From Agarophyton chilense (lineage: Eukaryota > Rhodophyta > Florideophyceae > Gracilariales > Gracilariaceae): a stretch of DNA of 64,000 nt. This document shows, one piece after another, positions 30,546 through 41,183 of the stretch (position 1 is the first letter of the stretch; the number at the start of each line of letters is the position of its first letter). Made by a program: the position numbers and the translations under genes. The notes under the pieces were generated by a model. It saw only the letters and a program-made list of their open reading frames with translations, did no database searches and was not told the origin of the DNA. Where the stretch lies: positions 248,001-312,000 of the forward strand of contig JARGXX010000026.1 in the NCBI GenBank assembly GCA_030374765.1, given 5' to 3'.

Positions 30546-31936
30546 GTATCTGTTCAAAGTAACTAGGGGAAACAACGCGGGTGGCTACAACCCAAGGGGA
30601 TACCACGCGGGTGGCTACAACTCAAGGGGACACAAGTAGTAGATATTCTGTCGAGAGTACCAGCCCAGAATGGAGCAAAGAAAAAAGTAGAAGAAAGACG
30701 ACAGAAAAAGGGAGTGTAATGTGTAGAGAGTGCGAATCATAAACTGATCAATATATACTTGGTAGGCAAAATCGAATGTATAAAGATGTGATGTAATAAA
30801 TGAAGTCTATAACGTCCTGTAGCACGATGTAACCTCTAGATGTATAAATCGCAAACTATATAAAAATAGTATTGTTCTTGTTTTTGACGCCGGCAAGATG
30901 ACCAAGAATTCTATAATAAACTTTGAGATCGTGAGTTTCGGACAATTTAATATCGCATACACGGCACCAGACGTCGGTATCTTTGTAAATAGCGCTTCTT
31001 TATGCGTTTTGGTGCTTACAACGCCTTATTGTAACTCCAATTGGCGCTGGCTTTGCACGTTGATTCTGCAGACGGCAAAGTGCTTCAAAGTGAGTTTACG
31101 AGATGGTAAACGGCAGCGACGCTTCTCACGCTGAGTAAAAATTTGAAGGATTTGGCGGGCGCGCAGGTTGCTGAGGAGTTTGGTAGAGGGTGAAGATTCG
31201 ATGAAGGGTGTAGCTTACTTGGTGATACTAACGGCCTCCACTTTCAAATCGGAACATTTCACAGTTGAATATTCACTCTTACAAAGCGCAGAAGTTGGCA
31301 CTATATGAAAGACAGACAAAAGTCAGGACTTGCACACAATACCCAAAGAGGAGCGAAAATCATTTGCTTTTGAACGAATGCCAAATGGCCATTGAGTGTG
31401 AGCCCTACGCCGTATCATGCAGTTCTGCTAACAACAGGAAGTGCTGAACAGTCCCACGTGAGTGACGCGTTCGAAGAGAAAATCGGCGCAGTCGCGGTAG
31501 AAAGCGGACTTAACTCCTAATTAAAGAAAGAAAAGGCGGAGAGTTGATGGAAAGAGAGGAACAGACTGTGGTAAGAGATAACTTTGGTGCCGAAGGAAGG
31601 GGGAGGGTGAGCTGCCTTAGTCGAGCTGAATTGACCAGAGTTGGTCAGAGCCGACCAGGCCGGCGCGAGAATTTGTGCTGCGTCCAGTCCAGTACCGCCC
31701 AGCCTGTCTTAATTGCGCACGTCTCTCAACGCAAAACGCATTTGCGTTTCGTACTGAATTTATGGATCTAAAAATCTTCTTTCTACAGCATTACGTTCGA
31801 ATAATAGCTCAAGTACTATATTAGTTGAGTGAATCTGTAGGATCGACGAGCGTTGCTTATACTAATACACACGAAGCGGCGGGAAAGTCGCTTATGCGTT
31901 CCACATGCCTCAAAGGAACATAACTTGGGTGGTTAC
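30546..31936. repeat. Non-coding repeat, copy 1 (partner at about 42070)
   Basis: Starts with a doubled 31-bp unit (ACGCGGGTGGCTACAAC, about 30575-30640). From about 30640 (CGAGAGTACCAGCCC) it aligns in patches with 42090-43100: the ATCGCAAAC..TATTGTTCT patch near 30845-30875, the AGACAGACAAAAGTCAG patch near 31310, and the CAGAGTTGGTCAGAGCCGACCAGG patch near 31640. No gene is supported. An intron-like TACTAAC followed by a CAG lies near 31230-31262, but no exon structure could be read. Confidence 0.55.
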
Positions 31937-32799
31937 TGAAGAGCAACGTCCTCCAGGGAGGTTTTTGGGGACTTAAGTTTTTCCGGAGCCTCCGGCGTGC
32001 AACCTCGTTATGAGTAGGAGTAATCCGTTTTCACGGCGACACCCGGAACGCCAGTGATGCACCGGCGGGACCGGGTGCCATACACGTGGCCGCGGCGCCC
32101 GCGCGACACGTGGCCGCCAGATTGGCCCCTTTGTTAGACGGACATTTAGCTATTTAGGATAAACTTTATTTATTCTATTCTACGGTGACTACAGTACTTA
32201 GGCCGCCGGCCTCGCGGCCGCCGGTCCAGTAAAGTCTCCCCAACAAGGGTGATCTTGGTCTTCCAGATCTTGGCTCTGGGTCGAACCGCCTGCGCGGATA
32301 TACAACTCCTTACGGAGGAATTTCCCGTGGTGCACGGCTTCCCAACCCCCTTGGACGTTCAAGCAGCCTCCGTGTGTTGGGTATCTATTCCCACTTTCGT
32401 GGTTCCGCCCGTGTATACGGTGTGCTTCACCCGGCAGTGCCGGCTATTCCCGAGTCCCTTCTTGCGACTCGTGGTCAACCTCGCCCTCTTGCCTCCGTTC
32501 CCATTTTCCTTCCCTTTTCCTCCCCTTCATTGGGCAATTCCCGCTCTTGCGGCTCGCACTGACACCTGTCGTGCTCGCCACTCTCGTGGGTTTTGCCTCC
32601 TCAGAGGATACGCAAGCACCGCTTCAGCGGATATTCTCGGCTTCTTTCAGCCTCCCTGCGCCCGTCGCGACGGTTCGGCTCCGACTTACACCCGGCATTG
32701 CGCGCCGATCCCTGGGAGGGCTCTACCGCGCTGGTTACCTCGTGACAGGAAGATCTGGACGTCTTCGTAGGTTTTCCCCCTTGGGGGCATTGTCCTACA
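31937..32799 (+). repeat. 5' LTR of gypsy A
   Basis: 863 bp from TGAAGAGC to TTGTCCTACA. Its middle is an AT-rich patch (TTTAGCTATTTAGGAT) followed by the GC palindromic GCCGGCCTCGCGGCCGCCGG. Near-identical copies lie at 41184-42046 and 46993-47855. Confidence 0.93.
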
Positions 32800-32802
32800 C
32801 AT

Positions 32803-32820
32803 TGGTCTCCCGACTTAGAA
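32803..32820 (+). other. Primer binding site, gypsy A
   Basis: TGGTCTCCCGACTTAGAA, three bases after the 5' LTR. It implies a tRNA primer ending in AAGTCGGGAGACCA. The identical 18-mer is found in family B on the minus strand (57669-57686). Confidence 0.8.
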
Positions 32821-32922
32821 GTCAAGACCGCTTGTGTCCTCTCTGAGGTTGTTTTCCGTTTAACGGGTTTTCTCCGGTCTCACTGGTTTGCTTTCTATTC
32901 TTCCGTCGAGACGGTGTGGCCA

Positions 32923-35034
32923 ATGCCAAGGAAACCGCCTAGCATGGAGCCTCCTGCAACACGCAGCCGTTCCCGCCAAAGCGGTGATGCCAGGATCACT
33001 AATGTTCCACAGGCCCTGGCTCCAACACCGGCTTCCCGGGAGATACCGGTCACCGGCACTGAAGACCCGCAGCCCGATTCCGGGTTAACGACCGTCGCAA
33101 CGGTGGTTTCTTCGCCTCCGCGGTTGGTCAACCAAGCGCGGATCGTACGCTTGGAAGAGCACCTCCGCTCGCTGCGGGCTGCTCACAATACCCTCTCGAG
33201 GGAGTTCACCTCTTTACGAGAAAGCCTCGCTAACCCCCCTCCAAGTGAGTTAGCCGAAGATACCCGCGTATTGCAGTCGGACGTCAATACACTACTCGAG
33301 TGTTTTGGCGCTCCGTCTTCCTTCGCAGAAGGTATGGAGAATCGCTTCGAGCGTCTCCGAAGCCGACTTGAGTCGGTCGAGAGGACGTTAAAATCGCCCG
33401 CGAACGCGGCTAGACTGGTTGTCTCTCATCGAGAGACCCAGTCGCGGAACCGGAAGAGCCGGAAGAACCGGGATTCTAACCGTAAGCACGGACACCCGTC
33501 CGACTCATCATCTGAGTCGGACGGTAAACCGAGTGACTCGGAGAGTTCCGATTCGTCGGTGAGCGATGACCCACAGGATCGTTATGGGCGCTCTTCCCGC
33601 TCAAAGCGGTCCTCTGCCACCTACGGGGCCATCCGGTCGTGCCCCAAGGGTCGGCAACATCCGGGCCTCAAACCCTTGAAGCCCACCAACCCTCTGTACA
33701 GGACACTCCTGTCCTACCGGTATTACCGGCTAGAAGATGCCTCTTTAGGTCGGACACCGCGTGACACGGGTAAAGTGAAAGACTGCATCAAGCGGATGCA
33801 GCTTTCGCTTCGTAACCAGTCGTTTACTGGGGATGATCCAATTCGGGTCCTGGATTTCCTACACCGCTTTGTAGCGGAAGCCGATATACTCGGAATGAAC
33901 GAAGGACAAGCCTACGTGGCGCTACCCTACTTTCTACGGGGTGTCGCTGAAGATCAGTTTTTGTCGGTTCGGGGCTCGTCGCGAGCCTCCGAAGGAGGTG
34001 TGACCTGCTGGCCCGAGGCCGTGCAGTACCTCCTGCGTTCCTACGCAACCAACTCCGCGATACAAGCGGCGATACTCGCTTTGCGAGACACTCGACAACG
34101 CTCCGGCGAGCTCGAGACCGATTACTCGGTACGCCGGAATAAGGCTTTCCACCGTTGTGGTAATGTATACCCCGCTGGGGAACGCTGTACGATGTTCATT
34201 GATGGCTTGGATCCAGCCATCAAGACTCTTGTCGCCCGTTACAGGGAACAAGAGCCGAAGGTGACCTACCTTGAACTCGTACAGTTTGCCCGCGCAGAGG
34301 GAGATGCACTACGTGCACGCAATCCGGGAACCCGGTCGAAGGCCGCTAAGGCATTTCTGCTTGCGTCGGACTCTTCTTCACCGTCATTTGCGACGGATGG
34401 CATCCCCAAACAGGGTTATGACAATATGAATGCCATCCATCACGATGGTTTATCTATTCCGACAACGGAATTACCGTCTACGACGGATGGCTCGGTTGAC
34501 TCAACCGCAAGGGACACGGAGAACGGGCAGGTCTTTTATCTTAATGACCGCCGCACTCCGGCCCCCCGTATGCCGTACTCGAACGGAATGACACGAAGTC
34601 AGCGCCCTGGATGGGTTGGAAACCGGAAACCCGGAAGATACACCGATACTCGGAATGCCGTACCGCGAAACGCGGGAGTGACGTTGGTGTGCCACTTGTG
34701 CTACGAGCGCGGGCACACCTCCCCGCAATGCCTTTTATCGCTACGCGATATGGCGCGAGTGGTGGATAATTACGAAGCCCTCTCCCCGCAGGAGAAGGGC
34801 TCCGTGCCACTCACGTCATATCTCCGCGCGAAGACGGACTTCCCCAACGCATTGGCTCACACTCCGAATTCTCGGTACAAACCGGCTCAGCCGGCACGCG
34901 CCGCACCAGCGCCAAACCACGCTGTAGGATCTCAACCCGCTCCTGCGGTAGCTACCGTGCAACGAAATCATGCACTCGTTGCCGAGGAAGTCGGGCCTTC
35001 GCCCGACCAGGACCCTGTACAGGGAAAAGAATAG
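32923..35034 (+). CDS. Gag of gypsy A
   Basis: About 703 residues from the first ATG at 32923; the frame is open slightly further up without an ATG. It contains a predicted helical region with VRLEEHLRSLRAAHNTL, then a long Ser/Asp/Arg-rich linker (KPSDSESSDSSVSDDPQD). The capsid-like core follows (DPIRVLDFLHRFVAEADILG, LETDYSVRRNKAFHRCGN), then a zinc knuckle CHLCYERGHTSPQC near residue 590. Gag forms the particle and binds the RNA. The frame is open to its stop, 62 bp before the first ATG of pol. Confidence 0.85.
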   Translation: MPRKPPSMEPPATRSRSRQSGDARITNVPQALAPTPASREIPVTGTEDPQPDSGLTTVATVVSSPPRLVNQARIVRLEEHLRSLRAAHNTLSREFTSLRESLANPPPSELAEDTRVLQSDVNTLLECFGAPSSFAEGMENRFERLRSRLESVERTLKSPANAARLVVSHRETQSRNRKSRKNRDSNRKHGHPSDSSSESDGKPSDSESSDSSVSDDPQDRYGRSSRSKRSSATYGAIRSCPKGRQHPGLKPLKPTNPLYRTLLSYRYYRLEDASLGRTPRDTGKVKDCIKRMQLSLRNQSFTGDDPIRVLDFLHRFVAEADILGMNEGQAYVALPYFLRGVAEDQFLSVRGSSRASEGGVTCWPEAVQYLLRSYATNSAIQAAILALRDTRQRSGELETDYSVRRNKAFHRCGNVYPAGERCTMFIDGLDPAIKTLVARYREQEPKVTYLELVQFARAEGDALRARNPGTRSKAAKAFLLASDSSSPSFATDGIPKQGYDNMNAIHHDGLSIPTTELPSTTDGSVDSTARDTENGQVFYLNDRRTPAPRMPYSNGMTRSQRPGWVGNRKPGRYTDTRNAVPRNAGVTLVCHLCYERGHTSPQCLLSLRDMARVVDNYEALSPQEKGSVPLTSYLRAKTDFPNALAHTPNSRYKPAQPARAAPAPNHAVGSQPAPAVATVQRNHALVAEEVGPSPDQDPVQGKE

Positions 35035-35096
35035 AGGGAGTCTCCCCTTCGGGAGAGGCGTCCTCAGAGTTGAGGCTGACGACGCCCGAGGCGCCG

Positions 35097-38000
35097 ATGC
35101 CTCGCTCCCCAGTGAAATACCTGACAAGGAAGGACACCGCAGACGCGAACTCTAAACACCTCGGTGTTTTGCGTCGACCGTGGATACGGATTAGAAATAA
35201 CCGGATCCCGGATAGAGTCTTGGTAATGGCCAAGCGTAACTACAAGGTTTACGCTGACCTTGGTCTGCACACGCAGTTTATGGTGAGACATCTCACTGTC
35301 CTGGATACAGGTGCTGGGCCGAACTTTATTGTGGAATCGGTTTTACCCCCGCCATTGCGGTCACTCATCCGTTCTGAAACGGTACCCGACGTCTCAGACG
35401 CCAATAACAACCCGTTGAAAACGGTTGGTGTGATCGACCTGGTCGTCAGGCTAGGGCGGATGGTGGTTAAACTAACTTTTATTGTGTGCCGCTCGCTGGC
35501 CGCGCAAGTTATACTGGGATGTGACTACTGCGACAGGTTTGTCGACGCCATCTGCCCACGCCTTAAGCAGGTGGAACTTGAGGACGGATCGACCGTCCCC
35601 ATTGTTCGTCAACCGCTGAAGCGGGCATCGAGGAAACACGTTCCTCTACCTGCTGCGCAGGAACCCACACCGGCGAACCGGGATTCTACGAAGCTACGCG
35701 TTGCCTCGTCAGTAACCATACCCCCGGAGAGCCAGGTTATGGTTTCAGTCAATTCCCGTCAACACGGTCTTCGGGTTGTTCAGCCCTTGCCCTCGTTGTA
35801 CGAGAATTTTCAGTTAACCGTTGCGAACGGAATCGTGCAAGTCACGCCGAATTCCCCTTTCAGGGTGTTGGTTGCCAATCTGGGAAAGGCTCCCCAGACG
35901 CTGGCAAAGAACCAAGTCATTGGGTCTGTGACGCCGCACCCGCTCGCGATGCTCCCTACAAAGGTGAAGGCTGCCGAAGTACTCGGAATAACTCCCTCTA
36001 CCGAGAATGGTCTCCCGGTATCCGGTGCAGAAACCTCCGGGGAGGCACAGCAGTTGGCGCTCGATAAAACCGTCAAGACGGATGCATTTCCGACCTCGTC
36101 GGTTCCCACACCTGACACCAGGGCACAGCCTACGAGCTACGATAAGATAGACCTGATCAAGGCCCTCGAGGACCTGGACCTGAGTCGTGTACCGGTCTCA
36201 CACCGGGACAGCTTACGCGGAATGCTACGCGAGTTAACCACAATGTGGGACGGCTCACTGGGTGAGATCAATACAACCGAACATCGGATAGACCTGCTAC
36301 CGGACGCACGTCCGGTTGCACAACCCCCTTACAGGGCGGGACCGAAAGCTCGGGAGGAGGAAGAATTTCAGGTGGACAAGATGCTCCGTGCTGGAGTCAT
36401 CGAGCCCGCCCAATCTCCTTGGGCTTCACCGGTGGTGCTGGCCCTCAAGGCTGACGGCACGTGGCGGTTTTGCGTTGACTACCGCCGCCTCAATGCCGTC
36501 ACCGTGAGGGACACCTACCCGATCCCGCGCATGGACGAGTGTATAGACTCGCTCGGGGACGCTACCGTGTTTACGGCTCTGGATGCTAACTGGGGCTACT
36601 GGAAAGTCCCAGTCCGGGGAGAGGACCGAGACAAAACCGCGTTTGTTTGCCACTCGGGTTCCTACCGCTTCAAGCGGACGCCGTTTGGTTTAACCAATGC
36701 ACCGGCCACCTTTCAAAGGGCAATAGACATACTGATGTCGCGTTTCAAGTGGCGCACGTGCCTTGTCTACTTGGACGACATCATTGTCTTTTCCAGAAAC
36801 CTGGACGATCACCTGACCCACGTGCGGGACGTGATGACCGTACTGCGAGACGCAGGAATAACCCTCAAGTTGAGGAAGTGCGAGTTCTTCACCGATACGG
36901 TGAAGTATCTCGGGCACGTCATCCGTCCAGGACGGTTAATGATCGAAGAAGTTCGTATCAAGTCCCTCTGCGAGGCGAAGGAGCCCCGTACTCAAACGGA
37001 GCTCCGATCCTTTTTAGGTCTGGTCAACGTTTATCGACGGTTTATACCGAGTTTCTCGGATATCGCCGCTCCGCTAAACGTGCTACTGCGGAAGGGCCAG
37101 CCACCGAAGCTTGCGCCATTTACCACCGATCAGTCGGAATCTTTTCGCTCCTTGATTAAGGCAGTTACGACAGCTCCCATCCTATCCTTGCCCAAACCTG
37201 GGCTTCCCTACTCTATCGACACCGACGCCAGCGACCACCAGGTGGGCTGCGCACTGTTCCAAACCACCCCCGAGGGGGAACGCAATCCAATTGGCTATTG
37301 GTCCCGCACGCTGAACGTCCACGAGCGCAACTAATCGGTCTCCGAGAAGGAGTGCCTCGCAGTGGTCTGGGCGCTATCCACTCTGCGCCCATACCTCATG
37401 GGCGTTCATTTCACCGTGTACACGGACCATGCCTCGTTGAGGTGGCTGCTGAACATCGCAGATCCTTCTGGCCGCTTAATGCGGTGGCGCCTCCGCTTAG
37501 CGGAATTCGACTTCGAGGTCGTCTACAAAAAGGGTGTCCAGAACACCCGAGCAGACGCCCTCTCTCGACTACCTACGACAGGTGAAGCACTTGCCGACCC
37601 GGAGGTCGACGAGATCCCGTGCTTTACCTTGGAAGGGGAAACACCGACGGAGTCGGATTGGCCCGAAACCGGGGAAGACACCATGGAAATGGATGAGCTA
37701 CTCGCAGCGCACGAGAATGAAACACCCGTACCCGTGGCACCACGGCTTAGAAGCCCCGCCGTGGTACCGCACCCCTCACGGGGTCTTCCTGATATACCGA
37801 CTTTATCGGAACCACCGGCAATGATGGAAACACCTGGCCCTCGCGGCCAGCTACCCTTACGGGCGCCGCGCAGCAGTATTTATACCCGCCATGCGGTTAG
37901 CCCACCAGCACCCGTCGCTCCGTCTAAGGAGGGGGAGGGGACCCGCTCCATCGCGGAAGCATCGCCGTCGCAACGGAAGTTTAACCGGACACCCCGGGCA

Positions 38001-38980
38001 AGGCCCCCGAGCGGGCAACCGGCATCGTCGCCGGACGCCAATCCGCTCCCGCCGGACGCGGCGGTCAACCCGACCGCCACGCCACCCCGCAAGGGGAACC
38101 AAGGCGCTCGAAGACCCGAAGCCGGGAAGCGAGACCCTACGGACGCTCCGCATCGCGTGGAAGCAACTGAGGGCTCCCCGCACATTCGCAGGCGCACACC
38201 GAGCGTTTCGGTCGATACCGGTACTCCGGCGGGCGCTGCGCAAGCAGGTCTAGCGAGCCACTCCGTTGAGAACGGTACGAACCCCATGAGGGAAAAGGGG
38301 CGCAACGACAAGTCGAAAACCGCCTCCCTTGCCGAACAATCGGAGCCAACCGTCCGCGACGGCCCAACCACCCGTTCTCAAGGTCACGTGACCTGGGCGG
38401 GAGATCGGACCAATGGGCACCCGGCATCCCGGTCATTGGCTGACAGCCACCCCGCGGAGGCAGATCGCCGGGACGGTGAACCACTCACCGCCCACGGCGC
38501 ACCGCACAGCGGAAACTCCCCACCAATGGGAACGCCGCATGCCGCAAATCAAGCGGAGGCCCCCCGCGAACCGTCACCAAGACGGAAGGACCCCCGCCAA
38601 GTCGCGGTAAGAGCGGACTTCAGGGAAGCCCCTACCGCCCAGCGAAAACACAACCCGGCCGCGCCGGCAACTTCCGCGAAGCGGTACGGCAGCCCCGGCA
38701 ACCTGGCAACAACCGCAAAGTGGAATGACAAACCGGGTGACCCGGAACAGGCGACGACGAGCCCAGCACCACGCGGCGCTAAGGCTCGGGCCACCACCAC
38801 CCGGCAAGGCTGGCAAGTTTACGTGCAGGAGTACGTCCTCGACCGAATCGTCGGACATAGCTACGATGAGCACGGGGTGCTCCAGTACCGGGCGCGCTGG
38901 TACGGATACGGGCCGGAGTGAGACACCCCGGAGCCCATCGAGCACCTCCCGCGCTGCGCGGTAATGCGATACCACTGCCT
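35097..38980 (+). pseudogene. Pol of gypsy A (PR-RT-RNase H ... chromodomain-like end)
   Basis: Parts in order: aspartic protease (VLDTGAGPNF near 35300), a linker, reverse transcriptase (FCVDYRRLNAV near 36470, YLDDIIVFS near 36765) and RNase H (IDTDASDHQVGCALFQ near 37215, YTDHASLRWLL near 37420). Then comes about 400 residues of Pro/Ala/Arg/Ser-rich sequence with no visible fold. At the end is a chromodomain-like segment (YVLDRIVGHSY, LQYRARWYGYGPE, near 38830-38920). Homology to Ty3/gypsy RT is unmistakable. About two breaks are present. No integrase core (zinc-binding HHCC or DDE block) was recognised between RNase H and the end. Confidence 0.85.
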
Positions 38981-39361
38981 TGTGGGGACCGCACTACCAG
39001 CCACGCTGGTAGACGCCCAAGAGGGATAAACCGTGAAAACGGAATGGAATGGCTGATGGCGCCACGCGCAATCTCCGTCCATGCCCCAACGCGGGGAAGG
39101 AAGCAACCGCTCACGCTTTCCCAACGTCGTTGGTGGTCGTGCCAGTTACCTGGTCCGCGCGCGAAGCGCCCACCGTTAAACACGGAACTCCCAGCTATGC
39201 TGGTTCCCTGCAACGTCGGAACCCCGGTAGAAGGCCGGTACCCCGGAAAGAAAGAAGCGGACTTGGAAAAGGGCGTCGGAAAGGCGACCCTCTTCTTTTA
39301 TTTCTCACTACTGGCAAGGGCGCTCTAGTGGCGCCGCCCTACATTCTACCGGAAGCTCCGG

Positions 39362-41137
39362 TCATTCCTCCGCACGAGGTGGACCCCCGCCCAGGCGGTT
39401 GGCTAAGGCATCCCGCATGGCGGCCACATCACCCGAGATCTCGGAAGGGCGAAGCCCCACCTCCCGAAGGAAGCGCGCGATGACCTCGCCCCGCTCCGCG
39501 CCAGCGGCAGTTGCGGGCGGGCCCGCCACCGATGGAGTCGGATAGGAATCCGTTCGCATGGCATCAGCAGCCCCGGATGGAGCCGCACCACCGTATTCAA
39601 GGGACTCCTCACCGGCCTCGCCGGACTCGTCATCCTCCATCGGAGCGTAACCCGGATCCCCCGGTTCGTTGTCGACCATCGGGTCACCATCCGCATAGCC
39701 GCGGTAATAGTCGCTCGAGTCGACATATCCTCGCGGGTGGTCGGCCGGGACTTCACGCGGCGCATGCCGGTTGGCTTCCGCATCCTCGCGGCTGATCTCG
39801 TGGTACTCCCAGGGGTCGAAGTAGATGAAATCCTCCACTAGCGCGGTATTCCTCCCGAGTCCGGGGCCAGACCCGCGACGCGGTTGAATGCGTTGGGAGT
39901 TCTCCAGCGGGACCTCATCCCACTGGACCCCCTCCACAAAATCGAGGAGGCCCAGCATCTCTTCTTCGTTCGCCTCGCCCCCGAGGGGGATGCGCATGTC
40001 CAAACGGCGGATCGCAGCCCGCACACGCGGTGGCACGTACCACAATCGGTATTGGTCGTACGCCTCAGCGAGGATAAAAGCCGCAGTGCGGACGGCCCAT
40101 TCGCTTACCACGACGGACCACCACCCCGACTGGGGATCGTTCAAGAACGACGACCCTACATAGGTGAAGACTGGGGGCAGCTCAATGGAGCAACCCCAGC
40201 ACGCCTCCAAGGAGGACCACCAGTCTGGGAGACTGACGTACCGACCACGTCGGTGAGCAGGCGCGATGCGCTCAATCTCCGTGTTCTGGTACGGTACGAA
40301 ATACCCGGTCCGGGCCCGCCAACGCCGCTCATCGCGGATGAAGTTCTGAAGGAAGTTCGAGCGCGACTGTCGCGGTTGGTAGCAGAACTCTGCCCGAAGA
40401 ATCGGTCGTCCCCAGCAAAGGGCTTCTTGCCGAGCGATCGGTATGCCCCTCCAAGCGAGGGTTTCCAATCCGTTAAGACGGTCACAGTACGACATTTCCC
40501 TGCGAGTGCGGTAAAGGTGGACGTCGAATTCGACCTCTGGCGGTATCGGGAACTCGAAAGGCGCCCGATGGTGCCTGAGATAAGCGATCCGCACAAGCGC
40601 GGCCTGAGCCTCCGCAGAGGATTCACCGCGTCGGCGGAGTATGTGGTGTACCGGGATGGCGATGCGACTACGCCAATCCCAGGACATGGTCACCACGCCG
40701 GGCAGGTCGCCCGGGAGCATCTCCGAATTATCGGTGTAGGATTGGATCAAATCCTCGTCGCGGACAGCCAATGGGTGAAACCAAGGCGTATACGGCAACA
40801 TCGCGGAGCCATGCCGAGTTCTCGGATTTGCACCAACAAGGGCGTCGTAGGTCGGCCACTGCGGTGGGTCCGCCTGTCCGCGAAAGCGGGCGCCAATACG
40901 GTGGTCTTCGTACGCAAGGTTGGAAACATCCCCAGGGTGGGGCGCGGACCGGAAGCCGGTGGAACCGCCAAGGGCGGGAGTCGCGGATGTGTTATGACGC
41001 TCGGGGTTGGACATGGTGCGTGTTGGTGTGCTGTGGTTGGAATCGGATGCGGAGGGCGTGCGTGGGATCGTTGGTGAAGGTGTGTTGATTTCCGGAGACC
41101 CGGTGTCGGACGCTCTCTTATCATGACGAGCTGCCAT
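39362..41137 (-). CDS. Antisense ORF of gypsy A (591 aa), unknown family
   Basis: A fully open frame on the strand opposite gag-pol, starting 34 bp inside the polypurine tract and ending about 380 bp after pol. The ATG at 41137 is followed by about 75 Ser/Thr/Pro-rich residues. A Trp/Arg/Tyr-rich core of about 300 residues follows (PLAVRDEDLIQSYTD, HILRRRGES, LAWRGIPIARQEALCW, ELPPVFTYVGSS, DQYRLWYVPPRVR), then an acidic tail (DNEPGDPGYAPMEDDESGE) and a short helical end (VIARFLREVGLRPSEISGD). A diverged homologue lies at 58207-59921 in another gypsy element in the same antisense place, with matches from the core to the tail, which argues for real coding. I see no signal peptide, membrane segment or known enzyme motif. 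Function unknown. Confidence 0.75.
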   Translation of the reverse strand: MAARHDKRASDTGSPEINTPSPTIPRTPSASDSNHSTPTRTMSNPERHNTSATPALGGSTGFRSAPHPGDVSNLAYEDHRIGARFRGQADPPQWPTYDALVGANPRTRHGSAMLPYTPWFHPLAVRDEDLIQSYTDNSEMLPGDLPGVVTMSWDWRSRIAIPVHHILRRRGESSAEAQAALVRIAYLRHHRAPFEFPIPPEVEFDVHLYRTRREMSYCDRLNGLETLAWRGIPIARQEALCWGRPILRAEFCYQPRQSRSNFLQNFIRDERRWRARTGYFVPYQNTEIERIAPAHRRGRYVSLPDWWSSLEACWGCSIELPPVFTYVGSSFLNDPQSGWWSVVVSEWAVRTAAFILAEAYDQYRLWYVPPRVRAAIRRLDMRIPLGGEANEEEMLGLLDFVEGVQWDEVPLENSQRIQPRRGSGPGLGRNTALVEDFIYFDPWEYHEISREDAEANRHAPREVPADHPRGYVDSSDYYRGYADGDPMVDNEPGDPGYAPMEDDESGEAGEESLEYGGAAPSGAADAMRTDSYPTPSVAGPPATAAGAERGEVIARFLREVGLRPSEISGDVAAMRDALANRLGGGPPRAEE

Positions 41138-41170
41138 GCTGACTTCCTCTTAGAGGTGTTCGCCCTGTCT

Positions 41171-41183
41171 TAAGGGGGGGATA
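41171..41183 (+). other. Polypurine tract, gypsy A
   Basis: TAAGGGGGGGATA directly before the 3' LTR, the expected primer for plus-strand synthesis. A second copy lies at 46980-46992. Confidence 0.85.

Noticed and set aside
32249-32770. 173-aa frame inside the family A LTR, present in all three copies
   Set aside because: The copies are near-identical by recent descent, so openness says little; there is no ATG at the start and no domain.
39884-41077. 397-aa plus-strand frame (repeated at 45693-46886)
   Set aside because: It lies entirely opposite the 591-aa antisense ORF. Only the latter has a homologue in another element family, so this frame is taken as its shadow.
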